Part shown: piece after piece, positions 56,049 through 63,972 of the stretch
Numbering within the stretch: position 1 is the first letter of the stretch
Layout: every line of letters begins with the position of its first letter
NCBI GenBank assembly: GCA_963822985.1
Contig: CAWGJU010000008.1
Location: 248,001 to 312,000 of the forward strand
DNA from: Thermohalobaculum sp963822985
GTDB lineage: Bacteria; Pseudomonadota; Alphaproteobacteria; Rhodobacterales; Rhodobacteraceae
DNA length: 64,000 bases
Reading direction: 5' to 3'
Notes under the pieces: generated by a model
The model's input: the letters and a program-made list of their open reading frames with translations, nothing else
What the model was told of the DNA's origin: nothing
Databases searched by the model: none
Position numbers and translations under genes: made by a program

Positions 56049-57355
56049 GCGAGCCTGTCGGCTCTCTCTGGGAAGCTTCGGCGCCTCCCGACCCGGCCGG
56101 CAGTGCGCTCGTTGAAGACGTCCAGGCGGATGTCTGCATCGTCGGCGCCGGGTTCACCGGCCTTTCGGCCGCCCTGCGCCTCGCCGAAGGCGGCGCCGAT
56201 GTCATTGTCCTCGACGCCGGCGGCGCCGGATATGGCGCTTCTGGGCGCAATGGCGGCCAGGTGCTCCCGGGGCTGAAATGGGATCCGGACGAAATGGTCC
56301 GGATGCTCGGGACAGAGCGCGGCGAGCGGCTGGCGGCTTTCGCCGGCGCTGCCCCCGACCTCGTCTACCGGTTGGTCGAAGAGCACGGGATCGAGTGCGG
56401 GCTTCGTCGCAACTGCGGTTGGCTGAACGCCGCCGTGGACGAGGCTGCATTTGCCAAGCAGGCGGCGCGTGCCGAGCAGTGGGCGCGCCGCGGCGCCCCG
56501 GTCCGACTCGCCGACCGCGTCGAGACAGCCGAGATCCTCGGCACGGCCCGGTACCGCGGCGGGCTGCTGGACGATCGGGCTGGCGCCCTGAATCCGCTGG
56601 CCTATGCCCGCGGGCTGGCCGCTGCGGCCCAGCGGCATGGCGCACGCGTGCATGGCAGCACGCGCGTGCTGACTTTGTCGCGCGAGCGCGGGAGGTGGAA
56701 GGCTCTGACCGGCTCTGGCAGCGTGAGCGCCGAGACGGTTCTCCTTTGCACAAATGGCTACACGGACGAGCTCTGGCCGGGGCTCGCACGCGAGATCATC
56801 CCGATTCACAGCTTGCAGGTCGCAACCGAACCGCTCGGCGACAATGTTCGACGGAGCATTCTACCGCGGGGACATGTCGTGTCCGACACGCAGCGCCTGC
56901 TCCTCTACTTCCGAGTCGATGATCATGGACGACTTGTCATGGGCGGCCGCGGTTCGTTGGGCGAGACGAACCGCGAGTTGCTCTATCGTTTCGTCGAGAA
57001 TGCGGCCCGGCGGCTGGTCCCGCATATCGCGTCGCCGCGATGGGAGTATCGCTGGGCGGGAAAGGTGGCGCTCACATCCGACCACCTGCCTCGGGTTCAC
57101 GAGCTCGAGCCGGGGGTGCTTGCCTGCCTCGGCTACAACGGTCGCGGCGTGGCGATGGCAACTGCTCTCGGCAGGGTTCTGGGAGAGCGTGTGCTGACTG
57201 GTGATAGCGCGATCCTGCCCATTCAGCCGTCTTCGATGCGCCCGCTGCCATTCCATGGCCTTCGTCGACCGGTCCTTGAACTCGTAGCGGCGTGGGCGCG
57301 GCTGCGCGACCAGATGGCTTGGAAGGGACGGAGCTCGAACGCTCCGGGCACTTGA
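56045..57355 (+). CDS. FAD-dependent amine oxidoreductase (DAO family, PuuB-like)
   Basis: 436 residues starting with GTG 56045, overlapping the previous stop (GTGA). FAD-binding VCIVGAGFTGLSAALRLAEG near residue 34 and ASGRNGGQVLPGLKWDPDEM follow; the C-terminal GYNGRGVAMATALGRVLGE is typical of gamma-glutamylputrescine oxidase/OrdL-like enzymes. It would oxidise an amine or N-methyl amino acid. Last gene of the operon; the tail after 57230 is Pro/Arg-rich. Confidence 0.87.
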   Translation: MSEPVGSLWEASAPPDPAGSALVEDVQADVCIVGAGFTGLSAALRLAEGGADVIVLDAGGAGYGASGRNGGQVLPGLKWDPDEMVRMLGTERGERLAAFAGAAPDLVYRLVEEHGIECGLRRNCGWLNAAVDEAAFAKQAARAEQWARRGAPVRLADRVETAEILGTARYRGGLLDDRAGALNPLAYARGLAAAAQRHGARVHGSTRVLTLSRERGRWKALTGSGSVSAETVLLCTNGYTDELWPGLAREIIPIHSLQVATEPLGDNVRRSILPRGHVVSDTQRLLLYFRVDDHGRLVMGGRGSLGETNRELLYRFVENAARRLVPHIASPRWEYRWAGKVALTSDHLPRVHELEPGVLACLGYNGRGVAMATALGRVLGERVLTGDSAILPIQPSSMRPLPFHGLRRPVLELVAAWARLRDQMAWKGRSSNAPGT

Positions 57356-57418
57356 AGAGCTATCCAACTGAACCTCCGAGCCGGGATGTCAGAGTTGAGG
57401 TCGCCGCCGTCACCTCCT

Positions 57419-57650
57419 TCATTCGCCAAGCAGAAATCCTGCGGTACAATCTATCACCCGGTCGAGCAGTTCGGGCGCGCCAAGCGCACCGAGGTCATGG
57501 CCGGCATCGAGGTCGACGACGACGGTCTCCGCGGCCCGCGCCGCCGCCATGCGCTCGGCCAACGCCGCGCCATCGGCAACGAGTGGATCTCGCCGCCCGG
57601 TCACGACGAGAATCGGCGCGGTAGAATGCGCAGCATCCTTTATCGGGTCC
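57419..57650 (-). pseudogene. C-terminal remnant of an alpha/beta hydrolase cut by an insertion sequence
   Basis: About 77 residues: APILVVTGRRDPLVADGAAL, AAETVVVDLDAGHDLGALGA and LLDRVIDCTAGFLLGE. It carries the acid (GRRDPL) and His (AGHDLG) of an alpha/beta hydrolase. The reading frame begins exactly at the left end of the insertion sequence (57651). The N-terminal half is not found on the other side, so an adjacent deletion is likely. Confidence 0.78.
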
Positions 57651-57714
57651 TGACGTGACCCCTTGTTTCTCGTCCACAAGCTGCTGGAATCCGGACCACA
57701 GGAGAGGGACCGGA

Positions 57715-57957
57715 ATGAAGCGGAACAGGTTTACCGAAGAGCAGATCATCGGGGTGCTGCGCGAGCAGGAAGCCGGCGCGTCGGTCGCGGATGTCTGCCG
57801 CAAGCACGGAATGTCGTCGGCGACGTTCTACGCCTGGAAGGCGAAGTACGGCGGGATGGACGTGTCGGAGGCGAAGCGGCTGAAGGCGCTCGAGGCCGAG
57901 AACGCGAAGCTGAAGCGGCTCTACGCCGACGCGATGCTCGACAATGCCGGGCTGAAG
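57715..57957 (+). pseudogene. IS3-family transposase orfA, interrupted
   Basis: 81 codons: MKRNRFTEEQIIGVLREQEA, KHGMSSATFYAWKAKYGGMD, ENAKLKRLYADAMLDNAGLK, then an IS66 insertion. Orf A continues after the insert as DLLAKKW (from 61925) to a stop at 61948. An A-tract (61936-61942) at the orfA-orfB junction is the likely programmed frameshift site of the intact element. Confidence 0.88.
57950..57957. repeat. 8-bp target duplication, left copy (IS66)
   Basis: GGCTGAAG directly before the IS66 left end; the identical copy lies at 61917-61924. Eight-base duplications are the IS66-family rule, so this insertion is clean. Confidence 0.92.
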
Positions 57958-58136
57958 GTAAGCGGCCGCCCATTGCCCTCATTGCCTGAGGCGAAGCGCT
58001 GTCCGAGATGACGCCAGTAGTCGCGGAGGCGTCGATGGATAGTGATGTTCAAAGTTACGTAAGTTCTAACGGTCGTGAGCCAGGGTATGCTGGGCGTATC
58101 TGTACCGGTCCACAGTTTTGAGACAGCGATCTGGGG

Positions 58137-59033
58137 TTAAGCGGCTGTCTGCATGATGGTGGTCTGCTCGCGTCTGACCTGCGCTGGTGTGCGGTATCCG
58201 TGGCGCTGGATGATCCAATTCTCGTTGTAAGTGCGCTGGAAGCCGAGGAGGGCTTGGCGCAGGTCTTCGATGGTCTCGAACCACCGGACCCAGAGCAGGT
58301 TCTCCTTGAGCGTCCTGATGAAGCGCTCGGCGCAGCCGTTGCCTTCGGGTGCGCGGACGAAGGCGGGCGAGTTCGTCGCGCCGAGGAAGCGGAGCTCCTG
58401 TTGGAAGTCGCCGCTCATGTCCTGGGAGCCATGGTCATGGCGGATGCTCAGCCCCGCGGCGACGCCCTGGCCGATCGCGCCGAAGCTGTTCCGCACGGCC
58501 TGGCGGATCGGCTCGAGGGCCTCAAAGCGGGTGGCGCGGTGGCTGGCGTGGATCCCGACGCACTCGGCCGAGCAGTGATCGACCGCGACGAAGACGGCGG
58601 CTGACCCCTCGCCGGTCATGACCGTCGTCAGATCGGTGCCCCACATCTCGTCGACCACTCCGGTCGTGATCGTGCCGTCATGCGCCCGCGGGCCACGTGC
58701 GGCGCCAGGGCGCTGATGGGCCAGGAGCGCGTTCTCACGCATCACCCGGAGGACGCGACGCGGGCTGGTCCGAGTGCCGGAGACACGCAGCCGGGCCCAG
58801 ACCTTGCGATAGCCTTCGCCGTGAAAGGGGCTCGTCGCCAGCAGCGCCCGGATCTCGGACGCCAGCGCGTCGTCGGGCATGGGGCCTTGCGGGCCGGGCC
58901 GGCGGCGGGGTGCCTTCGGCAGGTTGACGGCCCGACGGTGGCGCCAGATCGTGGCCCGGCTCAGGCCCCACGTCCGGCAAACCCGGCCCAGCCCGTAGGC
59001 GCGCTTCGCGGAGGGCGAGACCGTCCGGCTCAT
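58137..59033 (-). CDS. IS3-family transposase orfB (DDE)
   Basis: 298 residues: helix-turn-helix-like start (VCRTWGLSRATIWRHRRAVN), then the catalytic Asp in VVDEMWGTDLTTVMTG, second Asp in SIRHDHGSQD, and Glu in APEGNGCAERFIRTLKENL. All three acidic residues are present. ATG 59033 overlaps the orfA stop (ATGA). Confidence 0.92.
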   Translation of the reverse strand: MSRTVSPSAKRAYGLGRVCRTWGLSRATIWRHRRAVNLPKAPRRRPGPQGPMPDDALASEIRALLATSPFHGEGYRKVWARLRVSGTRTSPRRVLRVMRENALLAHQRPGAARGPRAHDGTITTGVVDEMWGTDLTTVMTGEGSAAVFVAVDHCSAECVGIHASHRATRFEALEPIRQAVRNSFGAIGQGVAAGLSIRHDHGSQDMSGDFQQELRFLGATNSPAFVRAPEGNGCAERFIRTLKENLLWVRWFETIEDLRQALLGFQRTYNENWIIQRHGYRTPAQVRREQTTIMQTAA

Positions 59034-59422
59034 CTCCTCGACCTCCGCCGCACAAAAGGGGCGCCGGGGACGCCGGCCTCCATCCGGTCGATCTTCGCCT
59101 CCAGAAGCTCGTTCGCCATGGTCAGGTCGCCGATCTTCTCTCTCATGGCGCGGAGCTGACGGTCCCTGTCGTCCTCGGGCCGGCTCTTCAGCGACGCCGC
59201 GCCCCCTGCCAGAAAGCCGTCCCGCCAGCTGCTCAGATCGGCGGCGGTCACGCCGAGTTCCCGCGACACCAGCTCGAGATCTTCACCGCGCAGCAGTCTC
59301 AGCACGGCTTCCTGCTTCCTCTGCGCCGACATGCGCCGCTTGCGCGGCGCGGCGGGCGCGTCTCCGCCAGCGTAATGGGCGCGCTCCGACGCGCCCGCCG
59401 TGGCTCTCCATTCGTTCGTCAT
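59030..59422 (-). CDS. IS3-family transposase orfA
   Basis: 130 residues: Arg-rich N-terminus, helix-turn-helix RKQEAVLRLLRGEDLELVSR and ELGVTAADLSSWRDGFLAGG, leucine-zipper-like MREKIGDLTMANELLEAKID. DNA-binding subunit of the inner element. Confidence 0.9.
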   Translation of the reverse strand: MTNEWRATAGASERAHYAGGDAPAAPRKRRMSAQRKQEAVLRLLRGEDLELVSRELGVTAADLSSWRDGFLAGGAASLKSRPEDDRDRQLRAMREKIGDLTMANELLEAKIDRMEAGVPGAPFVRRRSRR

Positions 59423-59496
59423 GGCCCCTCCTAACCTGGGGCCGCTCTCACCAAATCGAATGTCTCAAGCAACCGTACACCGGGGATATCGAAGTT

Positions 59497-59874
59497 GTGA
59501 CGGGTCCGACCGGCCGTCGGCGGTGGCCGGAGCATGTGAAAGCCGCGATGGTTGTGGAGACCTTCCGCGACGGGGTGTCGGTGGCGGATGTCGCGCGGAT
59601 GCATGGTGTCTCGGCGCCGCAGCTGCATGCCTGGCGGCGGGCGGCGCGCGAGGGGCTGTTGCCGATGCCGGGGGACGAGGCGCTGGGGCTCGTGCCGATC
59701 GTGGTGGGCGGCGGCAGTCGGGGTGGCAGTCGGGGTGGCGGCCGGGGTGGCGGCGAGCTGGCTGCGGGTGGCACCCTGACGCTGGAGATCGGGGGTGTCC
59801 GGATCCTCGTGCCGGCCGAGTTCGACCCCGGACACCTCGGCCGGGTGATCGCCGCCCTCCGGGGCGCCTCGTGA
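59497..59874 (+). CDS. tnpA: IS66-family accessory protein TnpA
   Basis: 125 residues from GTG 59497: helix-turn-helix EHVKAAMVVETFRDGVSVAD and HGVSAPQLHAWRR, a Gly/Arg-rich linker (GGGSRGGSRGGGRGGG) coded by near-repeats of GGCAGTCGGGGT, and a C-terminal VRILVPAEFDPGHLGRVIAA. Typical first gene of IS66. Confidence 0.9.
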   Translation: MTGPTGRRRWPEHVKAAMVVETFRDGVSVADVARMHGVSAPQLHAWRRAAREGLLPMPGDEALGLVPIVVGGGSRGGSRGGGRGGGELAAGGTLTLEIGGVRILVPAEFDPGHLGRVIAALRGAS

Positions 59875-60224
59875 TCCTGCCGGGCGGGATCACCCGTGCT
59901 TATCTCGCGACGCGGCCTGTCGACTTCCGGAAAGGTCATGCGGGCCTCGCGCTGATCGTCCAGAGCGTCCTCGGGCACGATCCCTACAGCGGCGCAGTGT
60001 ACCTCTTCCGGTCGAAACGCGGCGACCGGTTGAAGTGCCTCGTCTGGGACCAGACGGGCCTCGTCCTGATCTATAAGAAGCTGGAAGGTGGCGCCTTTTA
60101 TTGGCCGAAGCCGGCGGGCGGGGTGATCCGGCTGTCATCGGCGCAGGCCGCCGCGCTCTTCGAAGGCGTTGATTGGCGAGCGGTCCGGGCCGAGCGACGA
60201 CAGCGGCCCCGATTGGCCGGATAG
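59871..60224 (+). CDS. tnpB: IS66-family accessory protein TnpB (Orf2)
   Basis: 117 residues from GTG 59871, overlapping the tnpA stop (GTGA). Contains RAYLATRPVDFRKGHAGLAL, FRSKRGDRLKCLVWDQTG and YKKLEGGAFYWP, the IS66 Orf2 signature. Confidence 0.93.
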   Translation: MILPGGITRAYLATRPVDFRKGHAGLALIVQSVLGHDPYSGAVYLFRSKRGDRLKCLVWDQTGLVLIYKKLEGGAFYWPKPAGGVIRLSSAQAAALFEGVDWRAVRAERRQRPRLAG

Positions 60225-60292
60225 CCGCGGCAGGATGACTCGGGCGGCAGTTTCGGCAAGCCTGGCAAGGCGGTGTGGCGTAGTCTGGCCGC

Positions 60293-61877
60293 ATGGCATC
60301 GAGCAGGACCAGCGCGGCCCGCGTGGCGGATCTCGAGCGGCGGCTGGCCGAGGCGCAAGCCGCGCGGACCGCGGCGGAGGCCCGTCTGGCCGAGGTCGAG
60401 CAAGCCCATGCCCGGCTGGAGCGGCTGCTGTCCCAGATGCGGCGCGACAGCTTCGGCGCGAAGTCCGAGAAGCTCGACCCCGACCAGCGTCACCTGCCGT
60501 TCGAGGATCTGGAAGGCGCCGCGGGAATGCTGGCCGCCGCGAGCGAAGCGGCCGAAAAGGCCCTCGGGACCCGGAAGGCAGCGGCCCCGCCGCCGCACCG
60601 AAACAAGGGCAACCTGCCGGCGCATCTGCCGCGCATCGAGCGGGTGATCGAGCCTGACAGCATCCTTTGTCCCTGCGGCTGCGGCGAGATGCAGAGGGTG
60701 GGCGAGAGCAGGACCGAGCGGCTCGATGTCATCCCCGCAAAGGTCCGCGTGCTGGTGACGGTCCGCCCGAAATACGTCTGCCGGGCCTGCGCCGGGGCGC
60801 AACATGCCCAGGCTCCGGCGCCGGAATGGCTGGTGCCGCGCGGCCTGCCGACCGAGGCGCTGGTCGCCCCCCGGGGTCGCCCACAGCATGGTGGCCAAGT
60901 TCGGGGACTATCTTCCCTTCTACCGCCAGGCCGACATCTACAGGCGCCAGGGCATCGATCTCGACCGCACCATGCTGGCGGAGTGGTCGGGTCGGGCGGC
61001 GCAGCTCCTGGCGCCCGTGATCGACGCGATGATGGCCGAACTCCGACGCAGCGACCGGTTGCAGATGGACGAAACCGTCGTGCCGGTGCTCGCGCCCGGG
61101 ACCGGCGCGGTGCGCAAGGACTGGCTCTGGGTGGTATTGCGCGACCAGCGGGGATGGGGCGGCACCGACCCTCCCATCGTGGTCTTTCACCATTCCCAAA
61201 GCCGCGGCGGCAAGGTCGCGCAGGAGATCCTGAAGGGGTTCGCCGGCGGCACGCTCCTGGTCGACGGCCATGCGGGCTATGACGTTCTTGCGGACCCGAA
61301 GAGCACCGCGAAGCCGTGGGCCGTCGCCTATTGCTGGACCCATTGGAGGCGGCGTTTTGTCAAGTTCAGCCAGGACACACCCTCGCCGATCTGCGACGAG
61401 ATGATCGCGCGCATCGCGCAGCTCTACGCCATCGAGAAGGAGATCCGCGGCCGCGACCCGGCCACGCGCCTGGCCATCCGCCAGAAGGTCTCGAAGCCGA
61501 TCGTCGAGGCCCTGCGGCCCTGGCTCGAGGGCTGCCTGCAGGATCTGTCCTCGGCCAACGAGCTGGCACGGCACATCAGGTATGGTCTCAAGCGCTGGGA
61601 CGGCATGACCCGCTTCCTCGAGGACGGCCGGCTCGAGATGGACACGAACGGAGTGGAGAACGCGATCCGTCCGATTCCGCTCACAAGAAAGAATGCCCTG
61701 TTTGCCGGCTCCATCGATGGGGCGGAAACTTGGGCCCGCATCGCCTCGCTGATCGGCACCTGCCGGCTGAACGGGGTGAACCCCGAGGCCTATATTGCCG
61801 CGACGCTCCGCAAGATCATCGACCAGCACATGCAGCGCGACATCGCCAAGCTGATGCCCTGGAACTTCGGCGAATAG
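60293..61877 (+). CDS. tnpC: IS66-family transposase TnpC (one frameshift)
   Basis: About 528 residues: coiled-coil start, RDSFGAKSEKLDPDQRHLPF, a zinc-finger-like CPCGCGEMQRVG, break near 60877 in a CCCCCCGGGG run, then AHSMVAKFGDYLPFYRQADI, YRRQG, the catalytic-core pieces LQMDETVVPVLAPGTGAVRK and DGHAGYDVLA, and ENAIRPIPLTRKNALFAGSI. One extra base explains the break. Confidence 0.88.
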
Positions 61878-61916
61878 TCAAGCCGCCAGCCGAGGGGGCG
61901 GTCAGCCGGCGCTTAC

Positions 61917-61924
61917 GGCTGAAG
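61917..61924. repeat. 8-bp target duplication, right copy (IS66)
   Basis: GGCTGAAG immediately after the IS66 right end, identical to 57950-57957. Confidence 0.92.
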
Positions 61925-61941
61925 GATCTGCTGGCAAAAAA

Positions 61942-62909
61942 ATGGTGACGCCCGCCGCCAGGCGGGAGGCGGTCGCGCACCTGAGGACGAGCCTCGAGGT
62001 GAGCGAGCGGCGGGCGTGCACCCTCCTTGCGGCGGACCGGAGCGTGATCCGCTACCGCGCCAGGCGCCCCGACGACGCTGCCTTGCGCGCCCGGTTGCGC
62101 GAGCTGGCGGAGCAGCGCCGGCGGTTCGGCTACCGACGGCTGCATGTTCTGCTCCGCGGCGAGGGCTGGACGATGAACCGCAAGAAGACCCAGCGGCTTT
62201 ATCGCGAGGAGGGCCTGGCGGTACGCCGGCGTCGGTCGCGGCGCCGGATCGCGGTGGCGCGCACGCCGATCCCGACGCCCGAGGGCCGCAACAGCCGCTG
62301 GTCGACGGACTTCGTCCATGACCAGCTGGCCGACGGGCGCCGGTTCCGGGTGCTGACGATCATCGACGACGTGACCAAGGAGTGCCTCGCCGCGGTGCCG
62401 GAGAGATCGCTCACCGGCAAGCGCGTGGTGCGCGAGATGAGCGCGCTGATCGAGCGGCGCGGCCGGCCCGGCGTGATCGTCAGCGGTCGCCAGCGAAGTG
62501 CGCCACCGGTCCGAGCACCGCTGGCGACGGCACCGAATTCACCTCCTCAGCGGTGCTCGCCTTCACCCAGGCGGCCAAGCTCGACTGGCGCTACATCGCG
62601 CCCGGCAAGCCGACCCAGAACGCCTTCGCCGAGAGCTTCCAAGGGCGGATGCGGGACGAATGCCTCAACGAGCATCTGTTCTTCTCGATGAACCACGCCC
62701 GCGCCGTCGTTGCGGGCTGGGCTGACGACTTCAATACCGCGCGGCCGCACTCGGCGATCGGCTACATGACGCCCGCCGCCTATGCCGCGACCCTGAAGCC
62801 GCAACGGGCATCGGCGCTACGCCATATTGAAAGCTCCGCACCGATGCCCGTTGCTACCGTCGCGATCACGCGCAATTCTCAACTCACGATTCCAGTGGCC
62901 CCTGGATGA
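61942..62909 (+). pseudogene. IS3-family transposase orfB, disrupted by a 41-bp hairpin insertion
   Basis: Starts MVTPAARREAVAHLRTSLEV, with RFGYRRLHVLLRGEGWTMNR and first catalytic Asp in NSRWSTDFVHDQLADG. At the second Asp (expected VIVSDNGTEF) a 41-bp stretch breaks the frame; then GTEFTSSAVLAFTQAAKLDW, and the catalytic Glu in NAFAESFQGRMRDECLNEHL. It ends VAPG at 62909. As read, no active transposase can be made. Confidence 0.88.
62486..62528. repeat. hairpin-forming insertion inside orfB
   Basis: Arms GTCGCCAGCG (62486-62495) and CGCTGGCGAC (62519-62528) are perfectly complementary. After a 2-nt bulge an inner stem GTGC/GCAC (62498-62501, 62515-62518) closes a 13-nt loop that contains ACCGGT. 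Removing 41 bp restores VSDGTEF in frame. Confidence 0.82.
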
Positions 62910-62927
62910 AGCAAGGGGGTCACGTCA

Positions 62928-63336
62928 CACCTGCCTACGGATTGGTTAGAAACCTCAAGATCGAAGGCGACCGAGGCAGCAAGCAGATCGTCAATAGTCT
63001 TGATTGGTGACGTCTGTGTTCCAGCGACCTCTGCGTTCCGGTCCTCCTGAAATTCGCCCCCGAAAAGACATTTGAGCAACTGACACCTCCGATCGGGAAG
63101 AGACAGAATCTTTGGCTGGGGATCAACCGGAAAAATCGGCCAAGTTCTCGATCGTAGGCGTGCCTCCTGAAGGTCTCGGGTCGTGGCTTATCTTCGCTTT
63201 TTGTTCTAATTCGTGCTCAGTCGACAGAAGGGCTGGTAGCCAGTCGACCAGGTGATGCGGGGGACGCATCACTTCCCGGATCAATCGTTGCCGTTCGGCA
63301 TGAATCGTCTGCACCGATTCCGGTCAGCTCCTTCTA
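62928..63336. other. 409-bp non-coding stretch between two insertion sequences
   Basis: Less G+C-rich than the rest. Short frames on both strands have no recognisable features or start signals. It is probably leftover chromosomal or element DNA between the IS3 and IS21 elements. Confidence 0.5.
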
Positions 63337-63354
63337 TGTGCGCGCACCACGGTG

Positions 63355-63432
63355 ATCCGACCACTGATTCCATGAACATCCGACCAGTCATTCCACGAGC
63401 ATCCGACCAGCCTCTCCAGGAGCATCCGACCG
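63355..63432. repeat. four transposase-binding repeats of IS21, 23-bp period
   Basis: ATCCGACC(A/G) begins at 63355, 63378, 63401 and 63424, exactly 23 bp apart, each preceded by a variant of TTCCATGAAC/TTCCACGAGC. Such regular direct repeats near the end are the known IstA binding sites of IS21 elements. Confidence 0.85.
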
Positions 63433-63540
63433 GGATGATCTGAGCGGGCATCATCGGCCGGGACAGGTCTGAGGCAGATCGCATGCGCTATCCGGAAGCT
63501 GTTTCGACAGCGGAAGCGGGGCGCGATGAGGAGACTGCCG

Positions 63541-63972
63541 ATGAGGAAGATCGAGGATGTATTGCGGCTGCATGCGCAGGGATTTTCGACCCGGCGCATG
63601 TCGCTGGCGACCGGTGTCGGCAAGACGACGGTCATCGAGTATCTGCGCCGGGCCGCGACGGCGGGCCTGTCCTGGCCGCTGCCCGCGGGACTGGACGAGG
63701 CGGCGCTGGAGCGGCTGCTCTTCCCGCCACCGCTGCCGGCGAAGGGGCGCCAGTTCGTCGAGCCGGACTGGGCGGCAACGCACCGGGAACTGAAGCGGCC
63801 GGGGGTGACGCTCGCGCTGCTCTGGGACGAGTATCGTGGCCAGCACCCGGACGGCTACGGCTACTCGGCGTTTTGCGAGCACTACCGCCGCTGGGCCGGG
63901 CGGCTCTCTCCGGTGATGCGCCAGCGCCATGTCGCGGGCGAACGGATTTTCGTCGACTACCAGAGAAGATAA
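63541..63972 (+). pseudogene. istA: IS21-family transposase IstA, N-terminal part only
   Basis: About 143 residues: MRKIEDVLRLHAQGFSTRRM, helix-turn-helix GVGKTTVIEYLRRA, LLWDEYRGQHPDGYGYSAFC, and VMRQRHVAGERIFVDYQRR, then a stop. The conserved first catalytic Asp region of IstA (FVDYAG...) is lost after FVDY, where the sequence diverges from the family. The normal protein is about 500 residues. Start may also be at 63526. Confidence 0.82.

Larger units (their letters stand above)
58101..59479 (-). mobile_element. IS3-family element inserted in the IS66 leader
   Basis: Inverted ends: left TGTACCGGTCCACAG with TTTTGAGACAG; right, reverse-complemented, TGTACGGTTGC with TTGAGACATTC. Contains orfA and orfB on the minus strand (1379 bp). 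I could not see a matching 3-5-bp target duplication (left ATC, right CCG), so exact ends may be off by a few bases. Confidence 0.8.
57958..61916 (+). mobile_element. IS66-family element inserted in orfA, itself carrying another IS
   Basis: Ends GTAAGCGGCCGCC (left) and, reverse-complemented, GTAAGCGCCGGC (right); flanked by the 8-bp duplication GGCTGAAG. It encodes TnpA, TnpB and TnpC. Minus the 1.38-kb inner element it is about 2.58 kb, as expected. Confidence 0.92.
57651..62927 (+). mobile_element. IS3-family element (IS407-like), interrupted by nested insertion sequences
   Basis: Terminal inverted repeats: TGACGTGACCCC-TTG (from 57651) and, reverse-complemented, TGACGTGACCCCCTTG at the right end (62927). 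It carries orfA and orfB of an IS3-family transposase. Without the IS66 insert, its target duplication and a 41-bp insertion, the element is about 1.27 kb, the usual IS407-group size. No matching target duplication flanks it (left GTCC, right CACC). Confidence 0.85.

Noticed and set aside
51836..57355. One uninterrupted 1,839-codon frame that looks like a giant multidomain protein
   Set aside because: It is four genes brought into one frame by single-base shifts; hydratase, synthetase and dehydrogenase ends and the ATGA/GTGA overlaps reappear when the shifts are removed.
58098..59482. Target duplication for the inner IS3-type element
   Set aside because: Flanks ATC and CCG do not match; the ends or flanks may have changed.
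59700..59760. Gly-rich repeat tract as an independent repeat element
   Set aside because: It is the coding linker of IS66 TnpA.
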